From assembly GCA_002286855.1 (NCBI GenBank), contig NRSV01000006.1, forward strand, positions 744,001 to 808,000: a DNA stretch of 64,000 nucleotides, in the 5' to 3' direction. Within the stretch, counting starts at the first letter, position 1, and each line of letters starts with the position of its first letter. The stretch comes from Bipolaris cookei. Its lineage: Eukaryota; Ascomycota; Dothideomycetes; Pleosporales; Pleosporaceae. Under the pieces are notes generated by a model. It did no database searches and had not been told where the DNA came from. It saw only the letters and a list, made by a program, of their open reading frames with translations. This document shows, one piece after another, positions 1 to 12,406 of the stretch. The position numbers were made by a program, and so were the translations under genes.

Positions 1-258
1 AATACCCTGGGGGCGAAGGCACCATGCAGATCTATCCTAAAGCCGGAGTAAGCACAGCCTAACAGGACGTGAAGAGTACTTCCTCAGAGGCAGTCATTCA
101 ATGCTAAGCCCCAAAGTCATTTTTTGTGAGTAGTATAAGACTCGGACCAGTGTCGTACCTGAATTCCTGTTGCCATCTTTTCCAGCACCAAGCCTGAACA
201 GTTGCCTGTCACCAATCCAATTCCGCCTTGTGTATTATACTTGGCAGTGTGCTACAAT

Positions 259-1929
259 ATGTTCTCTCATCTCGTCACTGCCGCTCCGCTCCTCATAGCA
301 ACAACACTCGCCTTATGCCCTCCACCCGGCCCCATTCTTCCGCCCCCATCACTGGCTCCTGGTACCTCAAATTTCACCATCCCAAACGCCGTGTTCCAGA
401 ACTTCACTTTCCTTCAAAACACCTCTTTCGCAGTACAAGTCTCGATTGGCAATACCACAATCTTCCAACATGAACACTCAGCACCTAGTCGCCAAGTAAA
501 CCAATCGTTATTTGAAACACAAATCCGTATCGCCAGCGCCACCAAGCTCATCACTGCTCTCGCGCTGGAGCTCAGCAAGGATGTTCTCAGTCTCAAAGAT
601 CCCATAACCAAGTTCGTTCCTGGGTTGAGCGAGGAGTTATATGGCGATGTGACACTAAAAGCCCTGGCAGACCACACCTCTGGCCTTGGTAAATTCGTAC
701 GTCCAACTCCCTCTCCGCGCAGCATTCCACTAAACATTCTCTAGGGATACGTAGGCGACTTAGCATACGGACGCAACGCCGCCCGCCTCGGCCTCCCCAA
801 CATCACCAATACCCTCCCAGGCTGCGATCCCGTACCCGGTGGCCGCGCCTGCACACGCCAACAAGTCCTCGATATGTTCAACAACCCGACCTACGCACCG
901 CACTCCCCCAATGCACACGCCATGTACAGCAACATCGCCTACATACTCCTCGGTCACGCCCTTGAAACAGCATACAACACAAGCTACGAGTCCATCATCC
1001 AAACCCTCATCCTCGACCCGGCCGGCATGTCGAAATCGACATTCACGGTACCTACAGATAATGGCGCAGCTATACTCCCTCGCCGCCCCGAAGACGCAAG
1101 TTGGTTCGTCGCCGACTTTGCAAATCTCAATCCCACAGGCGGTCTCTGGTCCACGCCCAATGACATGCTCAAGCTCCTCCACACGCTTCAAAATAACGTC
1201 TTACTAAGTCCCAGTGAGCTTCGCGCCTGGATGCAACCGACAACTTTCCTACGCTCAACTCAGCAATACGTCGGTGTGGCATGGGAAATCTTCCGTATCA
1301 CCGATCTACCGCTAGCCTTTAGTCGCGCAATCGATGTGTACACAAAAGCCGGGGGCGTGCCAGGATACGGATCGTATGTGGCGCTGATACCTGAGTTCGA
1401 CGTTGCGATCACGGTGAATGCCGCGGGAGGCGAGACGTCGTATTCGTCGATTGAGGTGCTTGGCACGCTGGTGTCGGCGGTGGTGCCGTATGCAGATGCA
1501 CTGGCACGGGCACAAGCTGCAAAGAAGTATGCTGGGACGTACAAGTCTGCTACATCGAACGATATGGTTGTCCTGTCTGCTGTATCTGGACCGGGCCTTT
1601 CGATTGATGCGCTCACGGTTAATAATGTGCCTGTTCTTCGGGCGCTGGCTGCAGGGAAGGGGATTCGAGTTGAGAATTTTAGTCCGAGGTTGTATCCTAC
1701 TGATCCTGATTCTTTGGGTACGGAAGCGGAGAATTGGAGGATGTTGCTGGATCAGAAGGTGCCGGCGAAGAAGCTGTGGGGTGGACTTGAGTGTATGAGT
1801 TGGAACCTGGGGGATCCGGCAAGGTATGTTGGGGAGCCGCTTGACACTTTTGTATTCCATATGGAAGGTGGGAAGGTTGTTAGTGTTGAGTTGCTCGGGT
1901 GGAGGGTAAAGCTTGACAAGGTTGATTAA
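259..1929 (+). CDS. Secreted beta-lactamase-like serine hydrolase
   Basis: Two exons, 259-696 and 745-1929, joined in phase 0 by a 48-nt GT-AG intron (GTACGT...TCTCTAG) give 540 residues. The class C beta-lactamase/transpeptidase-like fold (Pfam Beta-lactamase family) is supported by the nucleophile motif S-A-T-K at residues 93-96 and the Y-S-N motif at 207-209. I chose the ATG at 259 over the in-frame ATG at 202 because it opens a hydrophobic signal peptide (MFSHLVTAAPLLIATTLA) followed by CPPPGP, which suggests secretion. Several N-x-S/T sites fit a secreted protein. Fungal members are usually esterases, amidases or unknown hydrolases, and the substrate cannot be told from sequence. The gene is convergent with uba4, only 47 bp away. 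Confidence 0.88.
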
Positions 1930-1976
1930 GCTGTTATTGACTGAAGAGGATATAGAGATAGAAATGCAAGAGCTGC

Positions 1977-3699
1977 CTAGTAATCTGGAAAGTCTGTTTC
2001 TACATCTTTTCTCCATGATTGAAGACCTCCCTTGATGTCACCAATATATCGCTTCCCTCCCAAATCAAGACCGAGTTCTTTCATCTTCCTGACAGTTACT
2101 TGTGAGTCATTTCCCAGTCTGCATATGACAAACATCGGCCGCTCAGACTGCTTCAACTGTGTGACCCAGTCGTTTTCTTCAAAATCTCCCCCTTTGTTCC
2201 CTTTGTTGGCGCCTGGGCCTTGCGTACTGGACACAATCGAAAAGGGCACATTCACACTGCCATCGATATGGCACAGCTCAAATTGCACTTTCTCTCGTAC
2301 ATCGACGAGAATATGACTATTTCTGTTTGATACTGTGCCTGTATGTGGATTGACCCCAGAACGTAGTCTGGCGTAATTTTGGGCGGATATGCGCTCCTCT
2401 GGGGAAAGTAGATTGTTGGGTGCAAGTACGCTACCACAAAACTGAACATAATCCAGGCTTCCATACTCTAGCGCTTGCTTGGTAACTGTCGCATTTGCTG
2501 AACAGGAAGCACATTTTGCTTTTCGACTCCTCAGGCGTATAGAGCGGAACATGGGATTCGAGTATGCAGAGAAAATGAGGAGGCTTGGTGAATCTGCTGG
2601 TGTTGTAGAAGGTGTTTTCTGGGTCAAAACCTTGATGGCTTCCAAGGCTTGTAGAACACCCATGACGCCAACAACTGGTCCTAGGATCCCACCGTCGCCG
2701 CAGGATACAACAGATTCTGGTGGTGGGGGCTTTGGAAAAATACAACGGTAGCAAGGGCCTCCATTGAGATCACCTGGTGGTAACGGTGGGTTGTTGAGGA
2801 CCATCAGCTGGCCATCAATACGAAGGGCTGACGCTGAGACAAGCGTTTTGCCCAAGAGGACGCAAGCATCCGATATCAAGTAGCGCGACGCTGGAGTATC
2901 AGTACAATCCAGTACCAGATCGTAGCCACTGAATGTTGATATAGCAGTCTCAGGACTTAGTCGAGAAATATGTGGAACCAAGTTGACATTAGGATTGAGC
3001 CTAGTTGGCGGTCAGTTGTGCATCTCATGAAGCTTACAAGTGTCTTTAAGTTTGTAGGTGGACGCACGATTTTAACCCGACCATTGCGCTTTCAACCTTG
3101 GTCATCCCAACCCTTGCCGTGGAGTGCAGGATTTGGCGATGTAGATTGGATTCTTCGACCACGTCGCCGTCGACCAAACCTACAGTGCCGACGCCCGCTC
3201 CGACCAAGTATGCGGCAGCTGGACATCCGAGACCGCCAACACCTACGATAAGTACACGCGCTTTTTTGAGGCGAAGCTGGCCTGCAGCATGTGAGACTCC
3301 TCACATCAGTCATTGATATTTGCACTTACCCTGAAGTCCAATCTCGGGCATGATCAGCTGTCTTCCATACCTCTTGTATTCGTCCTTCTCTAGCTCCCAC
3401 TTTTGGGTCTCTTCTGACTCATCATGCTTCGCTTTCTTTTCTCCCTGATCCAGAATAGCAAAAACTTCGGAACGAAAGTCGTCCGGTACACCAAAGTTCA
3501 TATCATGATCCAATGGGTTGGTCGGGTCCGTGGCCAATGGCCTTTTCTGAGGAACAACTTTGGATGGCTGATTTTGGTTTTGCTCAGCTTCCGCGAGCTG
3601 TTGGCGTAATTCCTGTAGTGTGGCTTCGCATGCTGCAATTTGCTTGCGTAGGGAACTAATAACTGCTGTCATGTTGGCGCGTGGTCGAGAGACATCCAA
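1977..3699 (-). CDS. uba4: Adenylyltransferase and sulfurtransferase Uba4 (MOCS3 homologue)
   Basis: Exons on the minus strand are 3330-3699, 3068-3281 and 1977-3000, with introns of 48 and 67 nt whose phases close exactly, giving 535 residues. Family role: Uba4/MOCS3 adenylates and thiolates the ubiquitin-like Urm1 (tRNA wobble-uridine thiolation, protein urmylation) and the molybdopterin synthase small subunit in the cytosol. Visible features are an N-terminal coiled segment, an E1-like ATP-binding loop GVGGLGCPAA near residues 138-147 followed by VDGDVVEESNLHRQ, zinc-binding pairs CYRC and CASC, and a C-terminal rhodanese domain with active-site Cys at about residue 488 in CRLGNDSQ. The second intron uses GTGCGT as donor. 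A second ATG nine codons downstream is a possible alternative start. Confidence 0.93.
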
Positions 3700-5247
3700 C
3701 GCCCGTGATTCAAGGATGCGTGCAGCGGCAGCCCGGTGTGGGGTCAGGGCGACGCTAAACTGAATTTGAGTTCAAGACACGTGCACCAAATTCCCTCACA
3801 GACACAAGCGCATGTAAGTGTATGACGGAGGATGAGCAAAGGTGGCAGATGTGTAGCATCGCTAAACGCATCAAGGACTGGATGCGGAGGTGTGATGTTG
3901 TGAGATTCAAGTGCTCTGTGGTTGAGCCCAGTCTGCGCATTCAGAAATTGAAGCACCAACAACGACGCTTACTTCATAAACAGGTCTGGAGGATATAGGT
4001 TAATTGGATCGAAACTGCTTGCCGCCGCGATTCTATTCATTGAATGGCTGCACGCGTAGCCTCTATGATGGGATCAGCCTGTATGACAAGTCATCAAACC
4101 ATACCATTTGTGGTGAATCTCATTGATTGAGGCCCCGAGACCGTAGTGTCATCATAAAAGTGTGACAGATGGTGTACGGTGAGAACGGAAGATTTCCATG
4201 GAAGCACTATTTGTGCTATATGCCAAGACCATCTCATGCTTGTATAAGGATATAGTCCGTTGGGCGTGAGGCACAACCACCCCCATCACATCCAGAACGG
4301 GCACTCAAGGGAAAATACTATGACCATGATAGCAGCCAGACACGGAATATTGTATCCTCTTGCCAAATGTCTCCCGCTAACGTAAGCGGCCGACTTTCCT
4401 CTTGTAAGCATTTGGTAAACTGGAGGAGCCCCTTCAGGTCATTTCAGCCGATTGAGGAGTCTGACAACTCATGGCAGACCAATCCAAACCCGAGCACATT
4501 TTAGACCGACTAGTCCCAGATCTTTCTATGTTGATGCATGTAAAAACCCTGTCATGCATGCGCTTGGATGCCTGGCGGGGTGGCTGAACGGGAGGGTGGG
4601 CGCAGGACCACAGCTGCCACGATCACGCGTCTCATATGTGTGAGCAAGTTGAGCAACCTAGTAGTATGTGGACAGAAATTTGGCCTTCCGCGGACCTCCG
4701 GATTTTCAGGGAAATTATGTGAGTTCGGGTGGCTGATACTAGGAAAAATTTCCGGCACTAGCCAAGATATTCAACATGAGGAAGAAAAATGCAGTGTTTC
4801 GCAGATATAACCAGTCACTCGATATTGAGGGCTCCAAGCAAGCCACCAAGTGGAAAGCATGGCTACGGCCCATCAACTGGTGACCCAAAAGGTCGGGTGC
4901 GGTAATAGCTTCTAGCCATGTAGATCTAGCAACCCATTTTCCATGTCAGCGTGTGTTGATTCGATCGACGTCAGCATAGACGATGTATCCAGCCCCTGTT
5001 GCAACCCCCAAAAGTCAAACTGGAGGCTGTTGGCGTCGCCGAAAGCTTGTGACCCTGCGAATACCATTCGCAGGTTCTGTGCTATGCAATGAATGCCTAG
5101 GTGGCGCCTCCACCACTCAAAGTTAGATAAAGGGCTGGCTGTCCACCACGGAGGCGTTTAGTAGCCTGCAGGCGGCACACGCAGGGCAGCAGCAGACCTT
5201 TTCGTATCCTGCCAGTACCATTCGATAAAAGGAAGCTCAGCTGGCGC
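3700..5247. other. Intergenic region between uba4 and the HET gene
   Basis: This 1.5-kb spacer separates two divergently transcribed genes and must hold both promoters. I see only short unsupported reading frames, a few GATA-type hexamers near 5125, and no RNA gene or repeat. Confidence 0.6.
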
Positions 5248-7713
5248 ATGGCAGTGATAGCCGCCACAGACCTGTCGCAATCACAGAACTGTACGGCTAC
5301 TAGTCTTGCCGCCCTGCCCCGCGGGACGATCTACCCCTCTCTGGCGACCCACGCACCTCTCGTATTCTCGATCACCGTCTCCTTTCTCAACTACGACGCC
5401 ATGGTTTCCGTTTGCGCGACATGCAAAGGCCTGCAGAAATACCCCCACAGACTTAACGGCGCCCAGGATAGCAGCACAGAATCCTTGGTTTGGGTCAACA
5501 CCAGGCTATCAACGCTGAGGTCAAGTTCAAGTGCTTGTCGCGCATGTGCACTTCTACTAAATGGCATTTTGCCATATTGCGACCGATTTGCTGGCGTGAT
5601 CGAGGACAATATCCGAGTGACGGCCGAGTCATTCAACCCCAAACCAGACAGGGACCTTCAGGACCATCTCTCAGTCGAGCTTCGATGGAAGGACAACGAA
5701 GGCCACGACGAATGTCAAAACGAGAACCATGAAAACGCCACTGGCTATGCAGATCTCAAGTTAGAGTTCTTTACAGATGGAGGTATGCACTGCTCTGAAT
5801 GATACGTGACTTTTGTTTCCAAAGATCACCTGCTGCTCGTTCGCCAATTTTGCAGAAATATGTGTACTGACGTCAGCGCAGATGGTCAATCTCCTTTCTC
5901 TGCCATTGGAAGAGGCCGGCAACTAGCAGAGACTCCATTGCAGAACACTGGTTTGATGATAGCACGAAGTTTGATAAAGAACTGTCTAGACAACCACGCT
6001 ACATGCAGTCGCAGAAGTAAACCCACCACGCTACCAAAGCGCATCTTGGACTTGTCGGCAGGTGATGACCCCAAAACTCTGCGACTGCACGAAAGTGAGT
6101 ATATCCAAGAGGAAAGAAGATATGAACATGGCGAATATATCGCCCTGAGTCATGTTTGGGGAACGACCAAAGGTATACCCAAGACAACTTTGGAAACACT
6201 AGAGTCTCACAAAAAGTGTATCCCGTGGTCAATCCTGCCTAGAACTTACCAGGAAACAATTTTTCTCACCAGAGCACTTGGTTTCCGGTGGTTGTTTATC
6301 GACAGCCTTTGTCTGATACAAGATGATCATGAAAAGCTTGAGGATTCGCTCAGGATGGATGAAATCTTTGGAGACGCTTTCTTGACCATTGCGGCAACGT
6401 CCGCATCCGACAGTAGTAACCACCCACTATTTCCTCCTAAGACACAACCATTCAAAATCCAAGCAGCCGACGTCAAAGGTTCAATACATAAAATTAACGT
6501 AAGAGAGCAGCCGAGCCACTACAGCTTCAAAGCACCCTCCAATGGCAATGCACACATGAATGAGTGGGAACTGCCCTTCAACATTACCGAAGAGGCAAAT
6601 GTGGACACGCCCCTTCTAGTCCGTGCCTGGCCTTACACCGAACGCATGCTATCCACCCGTGTGCTACATTTTACAAAAAGTGAAATGATACTCGAATGCC
6701 GTCAAGGCTACCAATGCGAATGCGGGCGTATCGAAGACAGAGTATTTGACTCGCGACCTACTGATCAGGTCAAACAGGAGTTTGGCAAGGTCCTTGCGGA
6801 AACTCTACATCAACCGCAACAGAACAATGGTAACAGCAACCTGGGCCACAACCGGATGGACAGTGTCACTAACCAATTAGCCTCTACCAACCTCACGAAT
6901 GGCGCGCACCAAGAACTATTGCGGAAACGCGAAGAAACGCTACAACTCTGGTCTTGCATGATTACAGAATACACAGCAAGACACCTGACATATGACAGCG
7001 ACCGCCTCATCGCCGCAGCAAGTATGGCAAAAGCATTGTCACCCACATTACAATCGGGATACATTGCTGGACAGTGGACTTTCAGTACACTAGGTCTTCT
7101 CTGGTATCCCAACGACAGCTCCTGCTGTCGGCGCCCACAACTTGGACAAGGCCAAAATGTTCCAAGCTGGTCCTGGGCTTCCGTCGAAGGCGCCCCAATC
7201 TTCTTCGACAACACAAGCGCAATGGATCTCGCATGCAGAGCATCATTTGGCCCAAAGGGCAAACGCGCAAGCGCCTGGTCCCCCATCATGGGCGAGCCGC
7301 TCGAGCTCTCCGGCGCAATGGCAACAGAAGTCATATTCCACACCTCCTCGAAACCCTCACCACAACAACTGTACTCGTACGTGCTAGCCCGCAACGGAAT
7401 GACCGTCGAGTTCACACCGGATGTCGTTCCGCCGCGTGACGAAGACGCACTGCAGGATGGCGAGACGCTCGTTTGCGTCCTCGTGAGCATGACGTTCAGG
7501 TCTTCAATTGTCGGTGTTGTACTTAAGTCTTCGTCGCTGGGAAATAATACGTATCGCCGTGTTGGCCGCTTTGAGTGCTACGAGTGTACGCCTGAGGGTA
7601 TAGACGAGGAGATGAGTGAGGATGCCGAAGCGCTGTTTGAGCATTGGTTCCCGGAGATTCAGGATATGACACAGTTGGATAATTATCCGCAGCGTACTTT
7701 TACCGTTGTTTGA
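5248..7713 (+). CDS. Heterokaryon incompatibility (HET) domain protein
   Basis: Exons 5248-5782 and 5882-7713 join through a 99-nt intron (GTATGC...GCGCAG) in matching phase to give 788 residues. The HET domain is clear: YIALSHVWG, then LPRTYQETI, then LGFRWLFIDSLCLIQDD and the DAFLTIAATSA segment, preceded by an N-terminal cysteine-rich head (CATCKGLQ, ACRACALLL) and a LPKRILDL lead-in. HET proteins mediate cell death after fusion of incompatible hyphae, and many paralogues exist whose individual partners are unknown. The start at 5248 is uncertain: the ATG at 5401 (residue 52, MVSVCATCKGLQ) resembles the usual start of relatives more closely and would give a 737-residue protein. The long C-terminal part has no recognised domain. 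Confidence 0.88.
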
Positions 7714-8499
7714 GAGGTTTTGGATTCGTGTGCTTGGCTGGTTTTGGGGAAAAGGTAGCATGGTTGGGATTTGGTCACGTGGTTTTGGGTGTCTATTTGG
7801 AGAGTTTGGGAATGAGATGTGGGGAATGATTCTCCTATTCAGCTTTTTGTATGTACGATACCCGGGCTTCAATTTTTTTGTTGGTCTCAAGATTGTTGGG
7901 ATACCTCTTTGTGCTGTCTTTTTCCTTAAGGACTTGAGAAACCTGGGGCTGCAACTAGACTTGATTATGTATTTGCTATCGTCTGTCAAACTTTTCTGAT
8001 CGTACTGGGCTTCCAAGTCTTTTAAAAGTTCTACCGTGTAGTGGACTAGATGTACTAGCCAAAAAACGAGTTCCATGGATTGTGAGGAGTGTTTCCCGTT
8101 GAACTATGATTGTATTTTTTATCATATAGCTTTACGTGACTTGGAAATGTACCAGCGGCGTGTATAATTGCTGGATATATGAGCAAGCAATTATGTTGTA
8201 TATCTGGACTCCAAGATGTCTTGTCTACGGCAATGGTGTACGACATAAGTTTCTGGCCTTGTGGCCTAGGTTTCGTGTCATATGCATGACAGGAGCGCCG
8301 CGTAATCCTTCCTATAGATACTGCAGACGATAGTGATGGGCATCGCGCCGAATTGCCACATCTGGACTCAGCAAGATGACCAATCGTTTTTCCGATGGCT
8401 GTTGCGAAGGCACGCATATGTGTGCAGGACGGACAAACTTATCGCTCCTGTCTAGCGAGCCCGATGTAAGGGCGGATATTCGTCTCCAGCAGGTTGGCT
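7714..8499. other. Intergenic region between HET and slx9 3' ends
   Basis: Convergent 3' flanks of the HET gene and slx9. The plus strand is T/G-rich just after the HET stop. I see no further gene, repeat or RNA in it. Confidence 0.6.
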
Positions 8500-9070
8500 T
8501 CATTGCTGGGCAAACTCGGGCCTGACCTCCATATTGGTCTGTACATGGCTCTTCAGCGCCGCCCATCGGTCCTTGACAGTGTCAGCCCCATTTGTGCTCG
8601 CTGTGGTCAACTGAGCCAAGTTTGCATTGAAGCGCGCCTTCTCGAGCTTCTCGAGCTTCTCCTTCCTCTTCTTGGCGCCCTTTGTGTGCTTCATGCTCTC
8701 CATTTTTTGTTTTGGGTGTAATATGCGCGCTTGGCCAAACTCTACGTTGCCGTCTACGTCTCCACCGGGAAGCGCATCCGCGAGGGACTCGAGGTTGGCA
8801 ATGAGCTTGTTGTTTGGGCGCCTGCGCTTCTGCGTCTTGGCAGAGGATTTTTCAATCTTGGAAACAAATGATGAATGCTTAATTCTCTGCTTGTCGCGCT
8901 TGGTCGAGGGAAAAGATGTCATGTCGTCGGGCTTGGGCAAGACCGCAGTGGTAGGGCGGGCGACACGAGCCGACTTTGCGCGCGCTGTTGTGCGCTTCTT
9001 GATGGGAGCCTAGGACGCATGGTCAGTTATGCTTTTTTGTGTGTATGGCAGACCACAGGAAACATACCAT
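8500..9070 (-). CDS. slx9: Ribosome biogenesis protein Slx9
   Basis: Coding exons are 9068-9070 (only the ATG) and 8500-9009, separated by a 58-nt intron (GTATGT...CCTAG), giving 170 residues. The start was chosen because the second exon reads APIKKRTTARAKSARVAR directly after the acceptor, and the ATG directly precedes a strong donor. The basic N-terminus, the block KHSSFVSKIEKSSAKTQKRR, and the C-terminal lysine-rich GAKKRKEKLEKLEKARFNAN followed by an alpha-helical tail match the Slx9/FAM207 family. In yeast Slx9 helps process the 20S pre-rRNA and export pre-40S particles, acting in the nucleolus. The charged coiled C-terminus could attract false matches, but the order of conserved blocks makes this identification likely. 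Confidence 0.85.
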
Positions 9071-10409
9071 AGTGGTGCGATGCTGTTGCGAGTGTTTGAC
9101 AAAGTTGGGGACGCAGTTGCAGAGCCTCGCCTGGCTGTTAGAAAATCCTTGTCGATAAGGAAAGAAGAGGATTCCATGTTCGGAAGCCCCCACACCCGAC
9201 CACCTGCGACGTCGCGCACCTTGTCTTCTTTAGCATACGTACAACCTCACTTGCGTCATACAGTTCCTTGTCCCACCTCATACCCGCGCGCTCATCGAGC
9301 TTCGACTATGGCTACACCTGCTCTTGTGCATCCTAACATCAATGCGACCCCCAAGCGGGCTGGTATCGGCTCAATCCGCCGTGGAACATAATGATACTCT
9401 TCAATTCCGATGCTCCCCTTACTGGCTCATATCCAATGGAGCCTCCCTCGTCAGCTATGAAATCTGCCCATGCCTAGCGGCCTTCGTTGTGCACACATGG
9501 CTTCTTTGTGGCTGGTTGTGTTGGCCTGAAGTCCGAAGCATATACGTACTTCGAGCATAAGCGAACACCATTGAAAAGTCCGCATGGCCTGAGGAAGCTG
9601 CCCTCCACTCTTATCACGTCTTGCCAGGCTCCATGTCCACGCAGCATGGCCGTTGGGGCCCTTGGCTGGCCCAACTCCACCACCGGACTTCGCTAACCAC
9701 AACTTATCCTGGCCGACATGCCATTGACTTCAACCCACACCAACACATACAGCCATCTTCATCCCCGTTACGCTACGTGACACTGTACAATTATAATCTC
9801 CATTTCTTCACTCAGGAACACATGGGTCCCATTCACTCTCTTGTGCTTTAGCCGTGTCAGTGTACGTGGGGTATAATTGCTTCTCGGCACTTGAAACATA
9901 CACTGAGACGATTGCAGTGGCCTGAAAACTCTGGCATACACTAAATACCAGCAACACGACCTCTAAAAGACCCTTGTGCTACTGTGGCGTCATTTGAGGT
10001 ACCAGCATCGTGAAATCTGGACTCAGCTCCACGGCAATTCTCCACCCTGGATGCCGGCATAGGCACTACTGATATGCGTCAAACTTATCCCTTCCTAACA
10101 CTTCTTGCATCCCTATTCGCTCTTTTCAGTATTCTCTTTTGTTACCACTCCCATTTACGGCCTGCTTGGCGAAACCTTAGGGATCGCACACCCTTCCTCC
10201 CGTGACAAAAGGCAATCATCTGCGAAGACGGGGAGACGCGTACATCCTGGTGATTCGGACTCTAGAAAAGTATTACAAACGTCGTATTCCAATGTCCGAA
10301 ACTTGAACACATCGGACTTCCTCCATGTGCACATAGCCACTAACATGCTACTTTGATAAAGATTAATTGTGCTCCATCTAATGCAATTTCCGGCCACCCA
10401 TCACTCACA
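9071..10409. other. Intergenic region upstream of slx9 and the PTH11-like gene
   Basis: A 1.3-kb region between divergently transcribed genes. Short reading frames are present (for example one of 27 codons from the ATG at 9308) but none has recognisable protein character. No RNA gene or mobile element was seen. Confidence 0.55.
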
Positions 10410-11728
10410 ATGTGCGACGAGCAACCCCAACAAGAGAATGCGCTCATTTCTGCTCAGAATCATGGAACGATTCTGCTAATGGTAGTCTGGTCTCTTGCTT
10501 GCCTACTGGTAGGATACTTTGTACTAAATCATTTCCACTACTCACATATTGATGCAGACTCTCGCTGTGGTCGCAAGAATAATCGTTCGATACAGGTCAG
10601 GAAGTCACTATCGTGTACCATGGACCAACGACATTGTGATATTCGTTACATTCTTATGTGCTCTGGGCAGCATCGTCGTTACCTCCATGGCTGTCATGTC
10701 AGGCTTTGGCAAGAAAGGTTGTCTTTTGAGCGATGGTGAGGTGGAACAGATTCAGCTCAGGCTATATGTCTCCACACTATTGTTCATCCTGGTCGCTAGT
10801 ATATCGAAGATTTCAGCATTGGTGTTTCTCTATCACCTGGCTGGAACTGCTCTGCGAAAGGCCAGTGTAGTAATTACCAGCATATTGGCTGTGACTTGGA
10901 CCATCGTTGTTTTGTCTGGTATGGTCTTCCAATGCGAATTGCCGACGCCCTGGAGGATATGGACCGGCAAATGCATTCCACTGGCACGTTAAAGCACCAC
11001 ATTGGCATTATGAGAATATCTAACAGCCAATCAGGTACCATTTTGGATGACTATGAACGCAGTTGATATTGCCCTGGAGGCAGCTATCTTCACACACTTT
11101 GCATGTAGCATATGGTGGCTGTGCAAGTCATTCCATCAAAAGACACCTGCAATATTACTTCTTTCATTAAGATTAATGTAAGTGGATCTCAACTGCAAAC
11201 AATTCTCATTTGTCAGATCTAACTTTGGCATATAGCTTAATTGCAGAATCTGTCACTCGCCTCATCTACCTCACGCCAGCCTATGATCGTGATGCGGGTC
11301 CAACCTACTGGTCTTTACCCTATCACATCGCTACACAATGCCATATCGCGCTTGTTATTTTTATATTCTGCACTCTCTACTTGAAGCCATTCACCAACCT
11401 TCAAGAATCACGCTCAGATGCTCTCACACCCAGGTCGGGACTCTCAAGGCATTGGTCTAGTACCACTATCGGCGGTACTCCCTACGAATCCGAAGACCCG
11501 TTTACAGCAAATACGACTCTTTCTAAAGAACCCCTACAGTATATTCAGGCTAGCATGTACATGCCAAAAACGTCAGTTGCGACAGCAACTTTGCCAAGGC
11601 CTGATATTCTTTTACCGGATAAGCCGACACCGAAACGGTTTGCCAAACCACCGCCTAGACCGCCACCACCTAGAGAGTCGCTACGTCCTGATATGAGCTT
11701 GTTCGTCAGAACGAACGGAATTCGTTAG
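10410..11728 (+). CDS. PTH11-like/rhodopsin-domain integral membrane protein
   Basis: Four exons, 10410-10508, 10558-10983, 11035-11177 and 11236-11728, give 386 residues. Successive hydrophobic segments (TILLMVVWSLACLL, DIVIFVTFLCALGSIV, LFILVASISKISALVFLY, VVITSILAVTWTIVVLSG, VDIALEAAIFTHFACSIWW, HIALVIFIFCTLYL) fit the seven-helix fungal rhodopsin/SAT4-PTH11 family. The diagnostic stretch GKCIPL-VPFW lies in the loop before helix 5. The second intron only closes in frame with a branch site 10 nt from the acceptor if its donor is GC (GCACGT at 10984). The C-terminal tail is cytosolic-like, proline-rich and basic (PPPRPPPPRE). Family members include plant-surface sensors of pathogenic fungi, but the ligand here is unknown. 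No CFEM domain is present. Confidence 0.85.
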
Positions 11729-12406
11729 TCTGATGGCTGTATGGCTTGGAAAATCTGAGGAAAAGCGGGCTTAATATTTTGAAGCCAAGAAATCTGGTGT
11801 ATAATGGAAGAAAACGTACACGTCGTCTCAGCACAAGCACAAAACTTATCAAAATTTCTTTTCTTGAGATAAGGAAGCTGATCTTGATTTATTAGTCGGG
11901 AACAGGTTAAGAGCACTTACTCTAATGAATTATTATTATTATTATTATTATTGCGGTTTAACGTCCTGTCTCAGCTCTAAGGCTATATAAGATGTGCAAA
12001 CTGATAAAGTTTACAAGTATCTATGTAGTTACATTCAATTTGGTGTAGATCGGGGCGGGGGGTTGTCTAAATACAGACGAGGCTCGTAGCTACTCTAATG
12101 AATTGGTTAGCGGGAAATCAATTTATAACATGAAATGAAAGAATACCTGCATGTTTTCAGTTTGCCGAACAAATTTTTCTTGAGAAACAATCGGCTATCA
12201 TATTAGGACTTCAGTACCTGTGAGGATAAGATGCATGCAATGTGCGCCAAGTTCCTTCCCTACTAGGTACTCACAACTCGTCCATCACGGTACTTGGCAA
12301 GTCAACGTCAGCCTAAAAAGACGACCATGAGCCTCATTCCCTTACAAGTTCTCTAACGTCAATCCACATTCATTCCTGGAAATCAAACGCTTCCCATCCC
12401 TCCACC
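11729..12406. other. Intergenic region containing a small insertion
   Basis: The region holds the 3' flank of the PTH11-like gene, a candidate non-LTR insertion at 11918-12104 described separately, and the ZIP promoter. The last 100 bases before 12407 are pyrimidine-rich. I see no other gene. Confidence 0.6.
11918..12104 (-). mobile_element. Candidate truncated non-LTR retrotransposon (LINE/SINE-type) with 14-bp TSD
   Basis: The 14-mer TACTCTAATGAATT occurs at 11918-11931 and again at 12091-12104. Between them lie 159 bp that begin on the plus strand with seven ATT units (11932-11952). Read on the minus strand this is a short body (12090-11953) ending in GTTAAACCGC followed by an (AAT)7 tail, flanked by a target-site duplication. 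Such an arrangement is the hallmark of target-primed reverse transcription by LINEs or SINEs. The body has no coding capacity, so it would be a 5'-truncated copy or a SINE. The family is not identified; chance repetition of a 14-mer is unlikely but possible. Confidence 0.6.

Noticed and set aside
9308..9391. 27-codon frame starting MATPALVHPN
   Set aside because: Too short, no extension by a convincing intron, and no recognisable protein character.
10988..11026. Canonical GT-AG version of intron 2 in the PTH11-like gene
   Set aside because: It keeps the frame but would be only 39 nt with the branch sequence CTAAC touching the acceptor. The GC-AG version fits size, branch distance and protein family better.
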